A stretch of DNA of 64,000 nucleotides, from positions 186,001 through 250,000 of the forward strand of contig NZ_JGVU02000022.1 of NCBI RefSeq assembly GCF_000708755.2, read 5' to 3'. The stretch comes from Metabacillus indicus LMG 22858 (GTDB lineage Bacteria > Bacillota > Bacilli > Bacillales > Bacillaceae). The number at the start of each line of letters is the position of its first letter. The stretch's first letter is position 1. The position numbers were made by a program, and so were the translations under genes. This document shows, piece after piece, positions 18,791 to 29,469 of this stretch. The notes beneath the pieces are model-generated. The model saw nothing but the letters and a program-made list of their open reading frames with translations. It was not told where the DNA came from and did no database searches.

Positions 18791-21700
18791 TGCTGCAAAA
18801 ACCAGCAGACAGCCAGTGGACAGACGACCAGTGGAAAGCCATTGTCTCAAGCGGACAGGACATCCTGGTTGCTGCAGCTGCCGGCTCAGGAAAAACAGCG
18901 GTGCTTGTCGAACGAATCATCCGTAAAATCATTTCAAAAGAAAATCCCGTGGACGTTGACCGTTTGCTTGTTGCCACGTTTACGAATGCATCTGCAGCTG
19001 AAATGAGAAACCGGATCGGCGAAGCGCTTGACAAGGCGCTGAAGGAAAATCCATCATCCCTCCATTTAAGACGCCAGCTGTCACTGCTGAACAGGGCTGC
19101 CATTTCCACCTTGCATTCGTTCTGTTTGAATGTTGTAAGAAAGTATTACTATTTAATTGACCTTGACCCGGGATTCCGGATTGCCGATCAGACGGAAGGC
19201 CAGCTTCTGATCGATGAAGTGCTTGATGATCTGTTTGAAGAGCAGTACAGCATACCGGATAACGAACGCTTTTTTGACCTTGTTGACAGGTATACAACAG
19301 ACAGAAGCGATACAGACCTGCAGACACTGATCAGAACGCTGTATGATTTTTCCCGCTCCCATCCGAGTCCTGCAAGCTGGCTTGAAGGGCTGTCTGATAT
19401 GTACGGCGGAGAAGAACCGCTTGAAAATCTGCCGTTCTTCCCGTATCTGGCTGAAGACATCTCGATGCAGCTGACGAGCAGTCTTGAAAAGCTGAAGCGG
19501 GCGCTTGCCCTGACTGAAAAGCCCGGCGGTCCGGCACCGAGAGCAGAAAATCTGACGGATGATATCAGACAGGTTCAGGGGCTGCTTGAGGTAAGAGGGT
19601 CATGGCACGATCTTGCTGAGAAAATCAAGCTGATTTCTTTCTCACGCGCCAAGGCATGCAGAGGGGCTGAATACAGCAAAGAGCTGCTTGAACAAGCGAC
19701 ATCGCTCCGCAATTCCGCAAAAAAGCAGGTCGAACAGCTGCAGGAAGAATTGTTTGCGCGCTCTTATGAAAGCCACATGAATGACCTTAAGGAACTGAAG
19801 CCTGTAATCGAAACACTGATTGGGCTTGTTCATCAGTTCGGAATCCGTTTTGATGAGATGAAAAAACAAAAAGGCATCGTTGATTTCTCGGACCTTGAGC
19901 ATTATTGCCTGCAGATTCTCGGTGTGCCGGATGAGCACGGCCGTCTGCAGCCGAGCGAAGCTGCGCTTGATTACAGGCAGCAGTTTGCAGAGGTGCTTGT
20001 TGATGAATACCAGGACACAAATCTTGTTCAGGAAACGATTCTGAAGCTTGTTTCAAAAAGCGGGCCGGGAAACCTCTTTATGGTAGGTGATGTCAAGCAG
20101 TCCATTTACCGTTTCCGCCTTGCAGAGCCGTTTCTGTTTTTAAGCAAATACAAGACGTTCAGTAAAGACGGGCACGCACAAGACGGCCTGAGAATTGACC
20201 TGTCGAAAAATTTCAGAAGCCGTGCGGAAGTGATAGACGGCACCAATTTTCTCTTTAAACAGGTGATGGGAGAAAAAGTGGGAGAGGTCGCCTATGACGA
20301 AGCCGCTGAGCTGAAGCTTGGCGCGTCCTATCCTGAGTCTGAAACGATGAGTGCGGAACTTTTGCTTGTGGACCGCGGAAAAGAAGAATCAGATGATGCT
20401 TCTGAAGAAGATGTTTTTGCTGCAGAGGATTTGGAAACCGTTCAGCTCGAAGCAAGAGTGATGGCCAAAAAAATCCGGGAAATGGTTCAGACAAAATATC
20501 AGATTTATGACCGAAAGCTTGGAGGCACGCGAAATATCGCATACAAAGATATTGTCGTTCTTCTCCGTTCCATGCCGTGGGCGCCGCAGATCATGGAAGA
20601 GTTTAAGCAGGAGGGGATTCCTGTTTATGCCAATCTCTCAGGCGGTTATTTTGAAGCGGCGGAGGTCGCTGTCATGATGTCGCTGCTTAAGGTCATCGAT
20701 AACCCGTATCAGGATGTTCCTCTGGCGTCTGTTTTAAGGTCTCCTGTTGCGGGCCTTGGCACGAACGAACTTGCTGTTATCCGCACCTATTCAAAAAAGG
20801 GCACTTATTTTGAAGCGCTGAAGGTGTTTCTTTCTGAAGCTCATGGCTCTGATGCGGCTTTAAGAGATCAGCTTCAAGGATTTTATGATCAGCTCCAGGA
20901 GTGGAGAGAACGGGCGCGGATGGGCTCTGTTTCAGAGCTGATCTGGCAGCTGTACAGAGATACCAAGTTCTTTAACTACGTCGGCGGCATGCCGGGCGGC
21001 AAACAGCGCCAGGCGAATCTGCGTGCCCTTTATGACAGGGCAAGACAGTATGAAGCGACTTCGTTCAGGGGACTGTTCCGGTTCCTGCGCTTTATTGAAC
21101 GGATGCAGGAGCGCGGAGATGACCTCGGTGCAGCAAGGGCACTGGGCGAGCAGGAGGATGTTGTCAGGCTGATGACCATCCACAGCAGCAAAGGGCTTGA
21201 GTTCCCGGTAGTTTTCACAGCCGGTCTCGCCAGACAGTTCAATATGATGGATATGAACAAAAAGTATTTGCTGGATAAGGAGCTTGGCTTTGCCACGAAG
21301 CTGATTAAACCGTCACTCAGAATCAGCTATCCGACACTGGCGCTTTCAGCCATGAAGAAAAAAATGAAGATTGAGCTGCTTTCAGAAGAGCTAAGAGTGC
21401 TGTATGTTGCGCTTACCCGTGCAAAGGAAAAGCTCTTTTTAATCGGAACAGTTAAAGATGCAGCAAAATCTCTTTCAGACTGGCAGACAGCGCTGGGTCA
21501 GGAAGAATGGCTGCTGCCTGATTTTGAACGGGCGCAGGCAAAGTCCTACCTGGACTGGATCGGACCGTCGCTTGTCCGCCACAAAGACGCAGAAATGCTG
21601 AGAGAGCAGGCAGAGGGGGTACCGCACCTTCTTTCGCATCCTTCCCGGTTTGAAATCACGATGGTGAAAGAAACAGACCTCTATGATATCCGGGCAGAAG

Positions 21701-22494
21701 AAAAGAAATACGATGAGGACATGCTCACAGCCCTGAAAAAACTGGAGCCGATCGCAGAGCAGTCAGCATACCGCGATCAGATTGAAAAACAGCTCTCATG
21801 GATCTACCCTCATCAGTTTGCCTCTGTGTTCAGATCCAAGCAGTCTGTTTCAGAAGTGAAGAGGCAGCAGGAAACGCGGGATGAATTCAGCGACTTCCGG
21901 ATTCTCGAAAATCAGCAGGATTCATATATGTTTGACCGCCCTAAGTTCATGCAGAAGAAAACCCTCACAGCTGCCGAAAAAGGGACAGCCATGCATGCCG
22001 TCATGCAGCAGCTGAATGTCAGAGAGCCTGTGACGGAAGAAAACACAGCATGGAAAGTAAATGAGCTTGTTGAAAAAGAAATCCTCACAAGAGCGCAGGC
22101 GGACAGCATCAATATTGCTGCCATTGTTCATTTTTTTGAAACAGATATCGGCATGCGTCTTCAAAAAGCAGACCGCATCGAACGGGAAGTTCCCTTCAGC
22201 TATGCCCTGCCGGCTGAAGAGCTGTACGAGGCAGCAAGCGGTGAACAGGTGCTCATTCAGGGGGTTATTGACTGTCTGTTTGAAGACGAAGAAGGAGTCG
22301 TGCTGCTTGATTACAAGACAGATGCGATTCACGGCAAATTTCCGGGAGGGTTCGAGCAGGCAAAGCCTGTTCTTGCAAGCCGCTACAGCGTGCAGCTTGA
22401 CCTCTACGGCAAAGCCATTGAAAAAATAACGAAAAAACCTCTATCTTCAAAGGTGCTGTATTTCTTTGACGGAGGGCATGTGCTGGAAATGTAA
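18787..22494 (+). CDS. addA: ATP-dependent helicase/nuclease subunit A
   Basis: A 1235-residue AddA. UvrD-type helicase motifs are intact: Walker [12 protein letters not shown] near residue 34, [10 protein letters not shown], Walker B VDEYQDTN near residue 407, SKNFRSR and [14 protein letters not shown]. The C-terminal RecB-family nuclease has GVIDCLFED and LLDYKTD near residues 1160-1180. With AddB it makes the helicase-nuclease that resects double-strand breaks. ATG overlaps the addB stop as ATGA, with GGGAGG just before it; a second ATG immediately follows. Confidence 0.97.
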   Translation: MMLQKPADSQWTDDQWKAIVSSGQDILVAAAAGSGKTAVLVERIIRKIISKENPVDVDRLLVATFTNASAAEMRNRIGEALDKALKENPSSLHLRRQLSLLNRAAISTLHSFCLNVVRKYYYLIDLDPGFRIADQTEGQLLIDEVLDDLFEEQYSIPDNERFFDLVDRYTTDRSDTDLQTLIRTLYDFSRSHPSPASWLEGLSDMYGGEEPLENLPFFPYLAEDISMQLTSSLEKLKRALALTEKPGGPAPRAENLTDDIRQVQGLLEVRGSWHDLAEKIKLISFSRAKACRGAEYSKELLEQATSLRNSAKKQVEQLQEELFARSYESHMNDLKELKPVIETLIGLVHQFGIRFDEMKKQKGIVDFSDLEHYCLQILGVPDEHGRLQPSEAALDYRQQFAEVLVDEYQDTNLVQETILKLVSKSGPGNLFMVGDVKQSIYRFRLAEPFLFLSKYKTFSKDGHAQDGLRIDLSKNFRSRAEVIDGTNFLFKQVMGEKVGEVAYDEAAELKLGASYPESETMSAELLLVDRGKEESDDASEEDVFAAEDLETVQLEARVMAKKIREMVQTKYQIYDRKLGGTRNIAYKDIVVLLRSMPWAPQIMEEFKQEGIPVYANLSGGYFEAAEVAVMMSLLKVIDNPYQDVPLASVLRSPVAGLGTNELAVIRTYSKKGTYFEALKVFLSEAHGSDAALRDQLQGFYDQLQEWRERARMGSVSELIWQLYRDTKFFNYVGGMPGGKQRQANLRALYDRARQYEATSFRGLFRFLRFIERMQERGDDLGAARALGEQEDVVRLMTIHSSKGLEFPVVFTAGLARQFNMMDMNKKYLLDKELGFATKLIKPSLRISYPTLALSAMKKKMKIELLSEELRVLYVALTRAKEKLFLIGTVKDAAKSLSDWQTALGQEEWLLPDFERAQAKSYLDWIGPSLVRHKDAEMLREQAEGVPHLLSHPSRFEITMVKETDLYDIRAEEKKYDEDMLTALKKLEPIAEQSAYRDQIEKQLSWIYPHQFASVFRSKQSVSEVKRQQETRDEFSDFRILENQQDSYMFDRPKFMQKKTLTAAEKGTAMHAVMQQLNVREPVTEENTAWKVNELVEKEILTRAQADSINIAAIVHFFETDIGMRLQKADRIEREVPFSYALPAEELYEAASGEQVLIQGVIDCLFEDEEGVVLLDYKTDAIHGKFPGGFEQAKPVLASRYSVQLDLYGKAIEKITKKPLSSKVLYFFDGGHVLEM

Positions 22495-22511
22495 AGAAAA
22501 AGAACAATAAC

Positions 22512-22551
22512 AAGCTCAGGGTGCGCCTCTTGGCGCAGCTTGAGCTTTTTT
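22512..22551 (+). terminator. Hairpin terminator between addA and sbcD
   Basis: Outer arms AAGCTCA/TGAGCTT and an inner GC-rich stem GCGCC/GGCGC, followed by a T run. It lies directly before the sbcD ribosome site, so it probably reduces read-through from addBA into sbcDC. Confidence 0.8.
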
Positions 22552-22566
22552 AAAGGAGAGAAGCTT

Positions 22567-23748
22567 ATGAGAATTCTGCACACAGCAGACTGGCATCTTG
22601 GAAGGACGCTTGAAGGAAGGAGCCGCCTTGAAGAGCAGGCCCAGTTTTTAGATGAGCTCTCCCTGATCGCGGCGGAAGAAAAAGCGGATGCCATAATTAT
22701 GGCTGGAGACGTATTTGACACAGTCAATCCGCCCGCAGCGGCTGAACAGCTCTTTTATGAGAGCATCTCGAGACTTTCGGACAAGGGAAACAGGCCTGTC
22801 GTTGTGATTGCAGGAAATCATGACAATCCGGAACGTGTTCAGGCTGCTTCGCCTCTTGCAGATACCCAGGGGATCTACTTGGTTGGCTACCCGACAGCGG
22901 ATGTACTGACAATTGATGTGCCGTCTGCCGGCCAGACGATGGCGATGGCTGCTCTTGCCTATCCTTCTGAGGCAAGGCTTAAAGAGGTTCTGTCAGACAC
23001 CCATGATGAAATTCTGCTTCGCAATTCATACGACGAGCGCATCAGAGATTTGTTCGCCGTGATGGCGGGAAAGTTTAGAAAAGAAACAGTAAATCTTGCG
23101 ATGAGTCATATTTATGTCGCAGGCGGGAGCTCGACTGATTCGGAAAGACCGATCGAAGTGGGCGGGGCCTATACGGTCGCTGCCTCAAGTCTTCCGGAAC
23201 TTGCTCAGTACACGGCGCTTGGCCATCTTCACCGTCCTCAAACGCTGAAGCGGGCAAGTTCTGCCGCCAGATATTCCGGCTCACCGCTTGCTTACAGTTT
23301 TTCTGAAACGGGCTATGCGAAATCCGTCACGATGGTGGAGGCCGATCCGGGAGGACAGGCACAGGTATCCGAGATTCTGCTCTCAAGCGGAAAGCCTCTT
23401 GTGAAATGGAAAGCCCAGGAAGGCCTGCATCAGGTTCATCAGTGGCTGGATGAAGGGAAGGACAAGCTTGCCTGGATTGATCTTGAGGTTCACCTGAAGG
23501 ATACACTTTCTCTTGAGGAAATTCACAGGCTGAGAAAATCACATCCTGGCTTTGTTCATATTCGTCCGGTTTTTGAAAAGAACATGAACGAAGAAATCCG
23601 TGAAAGCAGGGCGAACCTGCCCATTGACGAGCTTTTTACGAGATTTTATGAAAAACAGACCGGTGGGGCAAAGCCTGACGGGGAAACGATGAAACTTTTT
23701 CTCGATATGGTTCATGATGAGACGAAAGAGGAGGAGGACAGAGGATGA
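22567..23748 (+). CDS. sbcD: Exonuclease subunit SbcD (Mre11 homologue)
   Basis: A 393-residue calcineurin-like phosphoesterase. Metal-binding motifs are in order: TADWHLG (residues 6-12), GDVFDTVNP near residue 48, GNHDNPERV near residue 84 and ALGHLHRPQ near residue 223. It is the nuclease of the SbcCD complex, which cuts hairpins and protein-blocked DNA ends. The start at 22567 follows AAAGGAGAG; the longer frame from 22540 starts inside the preceding hairpin. The stop overlaps sbcC by four bases. Confidence 0.96.
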   Translation: MRILHTADWHLGRTLEGRSRLEEQAQFLDELSLIAAEEKADAIIMAGDVFDTVNPPAAAEQLFYESISRLSDKGNRPVVVIAGNHDNPERVQAASPLADTQGIYLVGYPTADVLTIDVPSAGQTMAMAALAYPSEARLKEVLSDTHDEILLRNSYDERIRDLFAVMAGKFRKETVNLAMSHIYVAGGSSTDSERPIEVGGAYTVAASSLPELAQYTALGHLHRPQTLKRASSAARYSGSPLAYSFSETGYAKSVTMVEADPGGQAQVSEILLSSGKPLVKWKAQEGLHQVHQWLDEGKDKLAWIDLEVHLKDTLSLEEIHRLRKSHPGFVHIRPVFEKNMNEEIRESRANLPIDELFTRFYEKQTGGAKPDGETMKLFLDMVHDETKEEEDRG

Positions 23749-26700
23749 AGCCAATCGCACTTACTATCTCGGGGCTTCACAGCTTCAGGGAAAAACAGAC
23801 CGTTGATTTCAGTTCTCTCTGCGAAGGCGGCGTATTCGGCATTTTCGGCCCGACCGGAAGCGGGAAATCCTCGATTCTTGACGCCATGACACTTGCTCTG
23901 TACGGAAAAGTGGAGCGGGCGGCAAACAATACCCACGGAATCATCAATCATGCCGAGGATACTGTTCATGTGTCGTTTACATTTGAACTGGAAAATGCAG
24001 AAAGCCTGAAACGATATTCAGTTGAAAGGATGTTTAAGCGGACGGATGAGCACCGGGTGAAAACCGCGCTGTGCAGAATTCTTGAGCATGGCGAGGAAAC
24101 AGCGGTATTTGCGGATAAAGCGGCGGAAGTGAATGAAAAAGTACATGCTCTTTTAGGCTTGACCATTGATGATTTCACCAGGGCAGTCGTGCTTCCGCAG
24201 GGCAAGTTTGCAGAATTTTTATCTCTCAAGGGAGCTGAAAGAAGGCAGATGCTCCAGCGGCTTTTCCACTTGGAACAATACGGGGAAGAGCTTGTCAAAA
24301 AGGTCAGAAAACGGCTGACGGATGCCAGGGGAGAGCAGAACGAGATTTCAGCCGAACAGGCTGGTCTTGGAGATGCATCAAAGGAAGCCGTTAAATTTGC
24401 GGAAGAAGAGCTTAAAGGTGTAAATCTCCTTTTAGAAAAAAGGCAGAAGGAATATGAAGAAACAGTCAGGCACCATCAAGAGCTTGAGGAAGTCCGGGCA
24501 CTTCAGCTTGAACAGGAAAGCTATGAAAAAGAGCTTGCAGAGCTTGAAAAAAAGAAAGCGGACATCCAACAGCTTGCAGCAAAACTCGACCGCGCAGAAA
24601 AAGCTGATCTGGCAAAACCCTACGCGGAAGCACTGCAGACGGCTGAGCGGGAAAAAGAAGGCAGCAGAAGGATAAAGGAAGAATCTGTAGCAGAATGGCA
24701 AAGACAAAAGCAGTCATATGCTTCTGCGGCAGCCGCCTATGAAGAGATCCGGAAACAAAAGGCAGCCGAAGAGCCGGCGCTTGCTTCAAGAAAAGAACAG
24801 CTCCTGCAGCTGCTTGCTCTGGAAGAAGAACTGCAGCATGAAATCCGGTTGCTGGAAGAAAAGGCCGCACAGAACAAACGCCTGACAACTGAACTTACAG
24901 AAAAAGAGGAAAGTGCGGCGCGGGCAAATGAGCTTCTGAAAAAAGCTGTTCAAAAGCAAAACCTTCTAAAAGAGCAGATGGAGCAAAATACAGTAACAAG
25001 CAAAGAAAGAGAAAGAATACGGGCTGCGTCAGAACAAAGGATGTTCCTTACAAATGCCGAGTCGGTCGTTACTGAATGGAAGAATAAAACTGAGCAAAAG
25101 AAGCAAAAAATCCTGCAGTCAGATGAAACCATAATGCAGGCAAAGAAGAAAATGCATGAATATGAAGACAGTATGAAAGCTCTTTATGAAAATGTGCAAA
25201 AGGGCTATCATGCAAGCTGCGAAGTGCTGAACCAGCACAAAAAGCATGCAGAGACGAGAAGACAGCTGCTTCAGGAGGAAAAGAAAAACGTTCAAAGAAA
25301 CATGGCAGAAATGCTCGCAAAAAGCCTCACCACTGATGAGCCGTGCCCTGTATGCGGATCTGTTCATCACCCTGCGCCGGCTGACTTCAAAGCCTTGGAA
25401 TCTTCAGATGGATCAAATCTTGAAATGCTTGAAAAGCAGGCAGATAAAGATGCGCTTCTTACGCTGCAATTGGAGAATGCAAAAGAAAAGTGGGAAGATC
25501 TCTCAAAAGAAATGATTTTATCCTATTCGTTTTTATCATCTGTCTTAACTGAACTTGAAGACGGTAATGATGAAATGGATGTGTTGACAGAATCAAAATC
25601 ATTAACCCAGGATTTTCTTCAAATGAAAGAACAGTATACAAAGCTCCATTCAACCGTAAGGAAGCAGAATGAAGCTCTCCGTCAGCTTGAGTTTACGCAT
25701 GGCAGTCATGTTGCTGAGCACAAGGAAGCAGCAGAAAAATGGCAGCAAACAGAAAAAGAATACAATGCTGCACTAGAAAAGTGGACAAAAGCATTTGGTG
25801 ACCTTACAGCTGACCAGGCAGCAGAAGAGCAAAGGCTGATAAGGGAGAAAGATGAACAATTTGAAGAGCTGAAAACCAGGGTTGCAAAAAGCATTGATTT
25901 CATTGAAGAAAAAGAAAAGGAAATAAAACAGCTTGAGACAGAATGCCAGCAGCTGAGCATCAGCCGCGCAGAGCTGACGGCCTATTTAACAAGCATGAGG
26001 CAAACTGCGGGTGAAAAACAAAAACGGATTGAAAAAGAAACAGGAGATAAACATCTCTCCCTTCAGCTTCGGGAAAACGAGGCCATGCAAAAGGAGCTTT
26101 ATGCCAAGGAACAAAGCCTCTATAAATCCTTTCAGGAAGCGATGGAGGCTGTGCAAAAAGCAGAAAGCAGCAGTGCGGCTGCAGAAAAAACGTTTGAACA
26201 GGCTGAAGCAAGACTGCGCGATGCGGCTGAAAAATGGGAGCAGATCAAACAGAAGACGCCTTTCAAAGATGCTGCGGAGGCTGCCTCTGCTTTTATGCCG
26301 CAAGCAATTAAGCAAAGTCTGAAGGAAGAGTTTGACGTCTATCAGGATAAAAAGAAACAAGTCATGGCAGACTTTAAACGTGTGGAAGCGAAACGGAAAA
26401 ACCGTTCTGTCAGCTTGGATGAATGGGAGTCCATAAAAGAGCTGAAAGCAGAAACGAAACAGCTGGCAGATGCTGCCTCAGAAGCCCGCGGAGCTGCCGC
26501 AAAAGCTCTTCATATCCTGAAGGATAAGCACGAAAGATACATGGAACTGGAGCAAAAACGCCTTGAGCTTGAGGAGCTTGCAGCAAGACTTGAAAAGCTG
26601 CAGACGGTATTCAAAGGAAATGCGTTCGTTGAGTTCCTGGCAGAAGAACAGCTCCACCTTGTGAGCGAGGATGCTTCTGAGCGGCTCGGACAGCTTACAA

Positions 26701-27089
26701 GACAGCGCTATGCCATTGAAGTGGATTCTTCCGGCGGATTTGTCATGCGTGATGATGCAAACGGAGGAGTAAGGCGTCCCGTTTCAAGCCTTTCAGGCGG
26801 AGAAACATTCCTGACCTCCCTGGCACTGGCGCTTTCTCTGTCATCTCAGATCCAGCTGCGGGGAGAATACCCGCTTCAGTTCTTTTTCCTTGATGAAGGT
26901 TTCGGGACGCTTGATGCAGATTTGCTTGATACAGTCATAACGGCTCTTGAAAAACTGCAGTCCAATAACCTTTCCGTCGGCGTCATCAGCCATGTGCAGG
27001 AGCTTCGTGCAAGACTTCCGAGGAAGCTTGTCGTAACACCTGCAGAGCCGACAGGAAGCGGCACATCGGTCCAGCTTGAACTGATGTAG
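23745..27089 (+). CDS. sbcC: Exonuclease subunit SbcC (Rad50 homologue)
   Basis: A 1114-residue SMC-like ATPase. Walker A GPTGSGKSSILDAM is near residue 35, and the long central coiled coil is broken by the zinc hook CPVCGSVHHP near residue 533. The C-terminal signature SLSGGETFLTSLALALSLS and Walker B FFLDEGFGTLD lie near residues 1005-1055. It dimerises through the hook and powers SbcD. Its ATG overlaps the sbcD stop. yisB follows after 16 bases. Confidence 0.96.
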   Translation: MKPIALTISGLHSFREKQTVDFSSLCEGGVFGIFGPTGSGKSSILDAMTLALYGKVERAANNTHGIINHAEDTVHVSFTFELENAESLKRYSVERMFKRTDEHRVKTALCRILEHGEETAVFADKAAEVNEKVHALLGLTIDDFTRAVVLPQGKFAEFLSLKGAERRQMLQRLFHLEQYGEELVKKVRKRLTDARGEQNEISAEQAGLGDASKEAVKFAEEELKGVNLLLEKRQKEYEETVRHHQELEEVRALQLEQESYEKELAELEKKKADIQQLAAKLDRAEKADLAKPYAEALQTAEREKEGSRRIKEESVAEWQRQKQSYASAAAAYEEIRKQKAAEEPALASRKEQLLQLLALEEELQHEIRLLEEKAAQNKRLTTELTEKEESAARANELLKKAVQKQNLLKEQMEQNTVTSKERERIRAASEQRMFLTNAESVVTEWKNKTEQKKQKILQSDETIMQAKKKMHEYEDSMKALYENVQKGYHASCEVLNQHKKHAETRRQLLQEEKKNVQRNMAEMLAKSLTTDEPCPVCGSVHHPAPADFKALESSDGSNLEMLEKQADKDALLTLQLENAKEKWEDLSKEMILSYSFLSSVLTELEDGNDEMDVLTESKSLTQDFLQMKEQYTKLHSTVRKQNEALRQLEFTHGSHVAEHKEAAEKWQQTEKEYNAALEKWTKAFGDLTADQAAEEQRLIREKDEQFEELKTRVAKSIDFIEEKEKEIKQLETECQQLSISRAELTAYLTSMRQTAGEKQKRIEKETGDKHLSLQLRENEAMQKELYAKEQSLYKSFQEAMEAVQKAESSSAAAEKTFEQAEARLRDAAEKWEQIKQKTPFKDAAEAASAFMPQAIKQSLKEEFDVYQDKKKQVMADFKRVEAKRKNRSVSLDEWESIKELKAETKQLADAASEARGAAAKALHILKDKHERYMELEQKRLELEELAARLEKLQTVFKGNAFVEFLAEEQLHLVSEDASERLGQLTRQRYAIEVDSSGGFVMRDDANGGVRRPVSSLSGGETFLTSLALALSLSSQIQLRGEYPLQFFFLDEGFGTLDADLLDTVITALEKLQSNNLSVGVISHVQELRARLPRKLVVTPAEPTGSGTSVQLELM

Positions 27090-27105
27090 AGAGGATAGGT
27101 TGATA

Positions 27106-27408
27106 ATGGCAAAGAAACAACTTGGAACATGCGAGCTGTGCAAAAGGCAGGAGGTTGAAACAACAGAACATCATTTAACCCCGAAGGAAATGGGCGGCAC
27201 CTTCATGCCGACCGCGATGCTCTGCATTCCGTGCCATAAACAGATCCATGCCCTCTATACAAATGACGAACTGGCTGTAAGGCTGAATACCATCCAGGAT
27301 TTAAGAAGCGATCCGAAAATTTCAAGCTTCATCAAATGGATCCGCAAGCAGCCGTCCTCAAAGCTTGTCAGGACAAAAAAATCAAATGAGCGGAAGAAAC
27401 GGAAATGA
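27106..27408 (+). CDS. yisB: HNH family endonuclease-like protein YisB
   Basis: A 100-residue protein of the HNH superfamily. It has a CELC pair near residue 10, the histidines in EHHLTPKEMGG near residue 23, and a second zinc pair in CIPCHKQIH near residue 45. Position after sbcC and length match B. subtilis YisB. It is probably co-transcribed with sbcDC, which suggests a DNA-repair link, but the substrate is not known. ATG at 27106 is preferred over a TTG two codons earlier, with GAGAGG upstream. Confidence 0.85.
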   Translation: MAKKQLGTCELCKRQEVETTEHHLTPKEMGGTFMPTAMLCIPCHKQIHALYTNDELAVRLNTIQDLRSDPKISSFIKWIRKQPSSKLVRTKKSNERKKRK

Positions 27409-27442
27409 AAAAAGACGTGCCGGAGAGTTGGCACGTCTTTTT
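27409..27442. terminator. Bidirectional terminator between yisB and gerPF
   Basis: Perfect 13-bp arms (AAAAAGACGTGCC and complement) with an eight-base loop. It ends one base before the gerPF stop, so it closes both converging operons. Confidence 0.93.
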
Positions 27443-27661
27443 CTAATTATTGGCTACAATATTCTGATCATTTACATCTGGGTCTAACGAGTTGGTTGCA
27501 CTTACGATGTTGTTGACTATGATAAAGTCGCCTGTATTTCCGCCGCCGGAACCGGAAGCTGTCTTTGATGAGCTTTTAGGAGACAGATAAAAGGAATCAC
27601 CAAAGTTTACGACACCGCCGCCGACAGAGTTAATGCAGATCGGACCGATGATTGCTGGCAT
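27443..27661 (-). CDS. gerPF: Spore germination protein GerPF
   Basis: A 72-residue GerPA/GerPF family protein starting MPAIIGPICINSVGGGVVNFGDSF, with a Gly/Ser-rich middle and the NTGDFIIVNN repeat. It is a spore-coat protein needed for germinants to pass the coat layers to their receptors. AAAGGGTG precedes ATG. It is the last gene of the gerPA-F operon. Confidence 0.95.
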   Translation of the reverse strand: MPAIIGPICINSVGGGVVNFGDSFYLSPKSSSKTASGSGGGNTGDFIIVNNIVSATNSLDPDVNDQNIVANN

Positions 27662-27705
27662 GAACGAACACCCTTTGTCTTTCTGTCATACTTTCAGTCT
27701 ATGCA

Positions 27706-28095
27706 TTATGAATCGGAACGTTCATTCCTGCTCCGCAATTGTCTGATGTGCTTCACCCTTGATTCGCCGTCAATTGTATTGGTTGACCCGAAATGGACAA
27801 CCCCGGCAGAGGATATAGAGGTAACTTTTACAGCACCGACACGGATGACCGGACATTCATGAAAAAATGCAGTCTGGACATTTTCGTATATAAGCGGCCG
27901 GGGAAGGTTTTCAGAATAAATATTATACTGTTTCAGGTCCCCTTCATTTCCGAAATCAATTTCTTCTTCCCTCTGTACGGCATAAACCTTTATACGCGGG
28001 ATAATATCAACGCTGTCGCCGACTTGAAATACCGAACTGATCCCCACCGAATCAATGTACGCCCCATTGACGATGGATAAACGATTCTGGATCAT
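27706..28095 (-). CDS. gerPE: Spore germination protein GerPE
   Basis: A 129-residue GerPE. A GerP-like N-terminal segment IDSVGISSVFQVGDS is followed by a hydrophilic middle and a second half with IRVGAVKVTSISSAGVVHFGS, so the GerP motif seems to occur twice. It is a spore-coat permeability factor. ATG overlaps the gerPD stop as ATGA. Confidence 0.93.
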   Translation of the reverse strand: MIQNRLSIVNGAYIDSVGISSVFQVGDSVDIIPRIKVYAVQREEEIDFGNEGDLKQYNIYSENLPRPLIYENVQTAFFHECPVIRVGAVKVTSISSAGVVHFGSTNTIDGESRVKHIRQLRSRNERSDS

Positions 28096-28268
28096 GCCGG
28101 GGCAAGCGGTACAAAAGGACCGATGATCAGTGATTCAGGCGGCGTATCAAAAACCGATGACATGGTGATGCAGTTTGCATCTCCGATGAGAAAGACGCTT
28201 GAACTCGCAACAGCTGTTACCCTGATGGCACCAACTGAAATGTCCTTGTTTACAACCGTGAATTTCAT
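28092..28268 (-). CDS. gerPD: Spore germination protein GerPD
   Basis: A 58-residue protein beginning MKFTVVNKDISVGAIRVTAV, with ASSSVFLIGDANCI in the middle, and ending PFVPLAPA. It is the short GerPD member of the spore-coat permeability operon and has the same length as its B. subtilis counterpart. It is coupled at both ends by four-base ATGA overlaps: its start with the gerPC stop, its stop with the gerPE start. Short enough to be missed by a 60-codon cut-off. Confidence 0.93.
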   Translation of the reverse strand: MKFTVVNKDISVGAIRVTAVASSSVFLIGDANCITMSSVFDTPPESLIIGPFVPLAPA

Positions 28269-28888
28269 GTTTCGCTTTCAGCTCCTTCTTGGGGCAGGGC
28301 CTGGATAAAGTAGGTGATTGAACGTTCAACCTCCTGTTTTACTTTAGCCGTTATTTCTTCAATCTGTTTTTCAGCAGGGACAGACTCGCTGTATCCTCCC
28401 TGCTTCAAATAGAATCTGATCCGGCTGTCGATCTGTTTGCGGATATCTTCAATGATGAATTCTTTATGAGCATCATCAAGCTGGTAGTTGTTCTGTTCGG
28501 CAAGTGTTTCAATGTATTTTGCGACATCTTCAGTCAGGAAGACGAGCAAATTGGACTGAACCGCCTCAAATATCTCTTCGTCGCGTTTTGGATTTGACGT
28601 TTGGTTATTTACTTGAAGACCGTTCTGCTCTACTTCAAACTGTTCAATCTGGTCAGGAACAGTTGGATTCAGCCCGATATTAAGCGTGCCTTCAAGTGTC
28701 TCCACTTTTAATTGATCAAATTTATATTCAATCTTTTCAATCGTTGTACTGGGGCGTTTTTTTAGTTCTTCTATTTCTTCCATCATAGCGGAAACAGAGG
28801 CCTCAAGCTTTTGAATCTTCTGGTCTTGAGCTTGAACCATTCCATACAAATGCTGAATGCACTGCATCATCGACTGGTCATAGTACAA
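28265..28888 (-). CDS. gerPC: Spore germination protein GerPC
   Basis: A GerPC of 207 residues, hydrophilic, with a coiled-coil stretch (QAQDQKIQKLEASVSAMMEEIEELKK, cut here into its obvious heptads, near residues 20-45) and acidic C-terminal helices. It is needed for normal spore-coat assembly and germinant access. I chose a TTG start at 28888: a GTG at 28897 lies inside the GGGGTGA ribosome site, while TTG has that site five bases away, exactly as gerPB has before its ATG. Confidence 0.88.
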   Translation of the reverse strand: MYYDQSMMQCIQHLYGMVQAQDQKIQKLEASVSAMMEEIEELKKRPSTTIEKIEYKFDQLKVETLEGTLNIGLNPTVPDQIEQFEVEQNGLQVNNQTSNPKRDEEIFEAVQSNLLVFLTEDVAKYIETLAEQNNYQLDDAHKEFIIEDIRKQIDSRIRFYLKQGGYSESVPAEKQIEEITAKVKQEVERSITYFIQALPQEGAESET

Positions 28889-28976
28889 TTCATTCACCCC
28901 GTTTCTTTAGATCACGTGCAAAGCGATTATGGGCTATTATATGCACGCTGCAGATATGGGTGAATGCCTATTTGAA

Positions 28977-29189
28977 TTAACTCGGTGCAAGCGGAACAAG
29001 CGGGCCTTCAGACTGAGAACCTCCGGGGCTGATTGCAGGAGGAGCGGGCGTCGTGAAAGCCCCGGTGTTATAGAGATTTGCAAGCGGCTTGATGATGCCT
29101 GCGCTTCCAATCTGCAGAACGGAAGAGTTGCTGACGGCATCCACTTTCAAAAAATTAATTTGAATGGTCTGGTTAATGTAAAAATTCAT
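28977..29189 (-). CDS. gerPB: Spore germination protein GerPB
   Basis: A 70-residue GerPB starting MNFYINQTIQINFLKVDAV, with SNSSVLQIGSAGII and a proline-rich C-terminal tail ending PLVPLAPS, which resembles the GerPD tail. It is part of the coat-permeability operon. ATG at 29189 follows GGGGTGA. An 88-base gap separates it from gerPC. Confidence 0.93.
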   Translation of the reverse strand: MNFYINQTIQINFLKVDAVSNSSVLQIGSAGIIKPLANLYNTGAFTTPAPPAISPGGSQSEGPLVPLAPS

Positions 29190-29202
29190 TTTTTCACCCC
29201 GT

Positions 29203-29424
29203 TTATGCATTGCCGACAATCGGCTGGTCAACCACGTCATTATCGTAAGCGTTCGTCACACTGTTTTGATTGTAGATGTTCAGTCCGTCACCTGTATTAA
29301 AAGATCCTGCCCCGGCAAAGGTTTTGACCTCGCTGTAAGGTGAGATGGTAATGCAATCCCCGACGTGAACAATGCTGCTTGTTCCGACGGCATTCACTTT
29401 AAATGCTCCCACAATGGCTGGCAT
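29203..29424 (-). CDS. gerPA: Spore germination protein GerPA
   Basis: A 73-residue GerPA, starting [23 protein letters not shown], paralogous to GerPF (same start and length). It is the first gene of gerPABCDEF, which is expressed in the mother cell and makes the spore coat permeable to germinants. ATG at 29424 follows AAAGGATG. A sigma-K-type promoter lies about 45 bases upstream. Confidence 0.95.
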   Translation of the reverse strand: MPAIVGAFKVNAVGTSSIVHVGDCITISPYSEVKTFAGAGSFNTGDGLNIYNQNSVTNAYDNDVVDQPIVGNA

Positions 29425-29469
29425 ATTCAACATCCTTTGCTTCATTCAGGCAGTAAGGCACCTGTAAAA

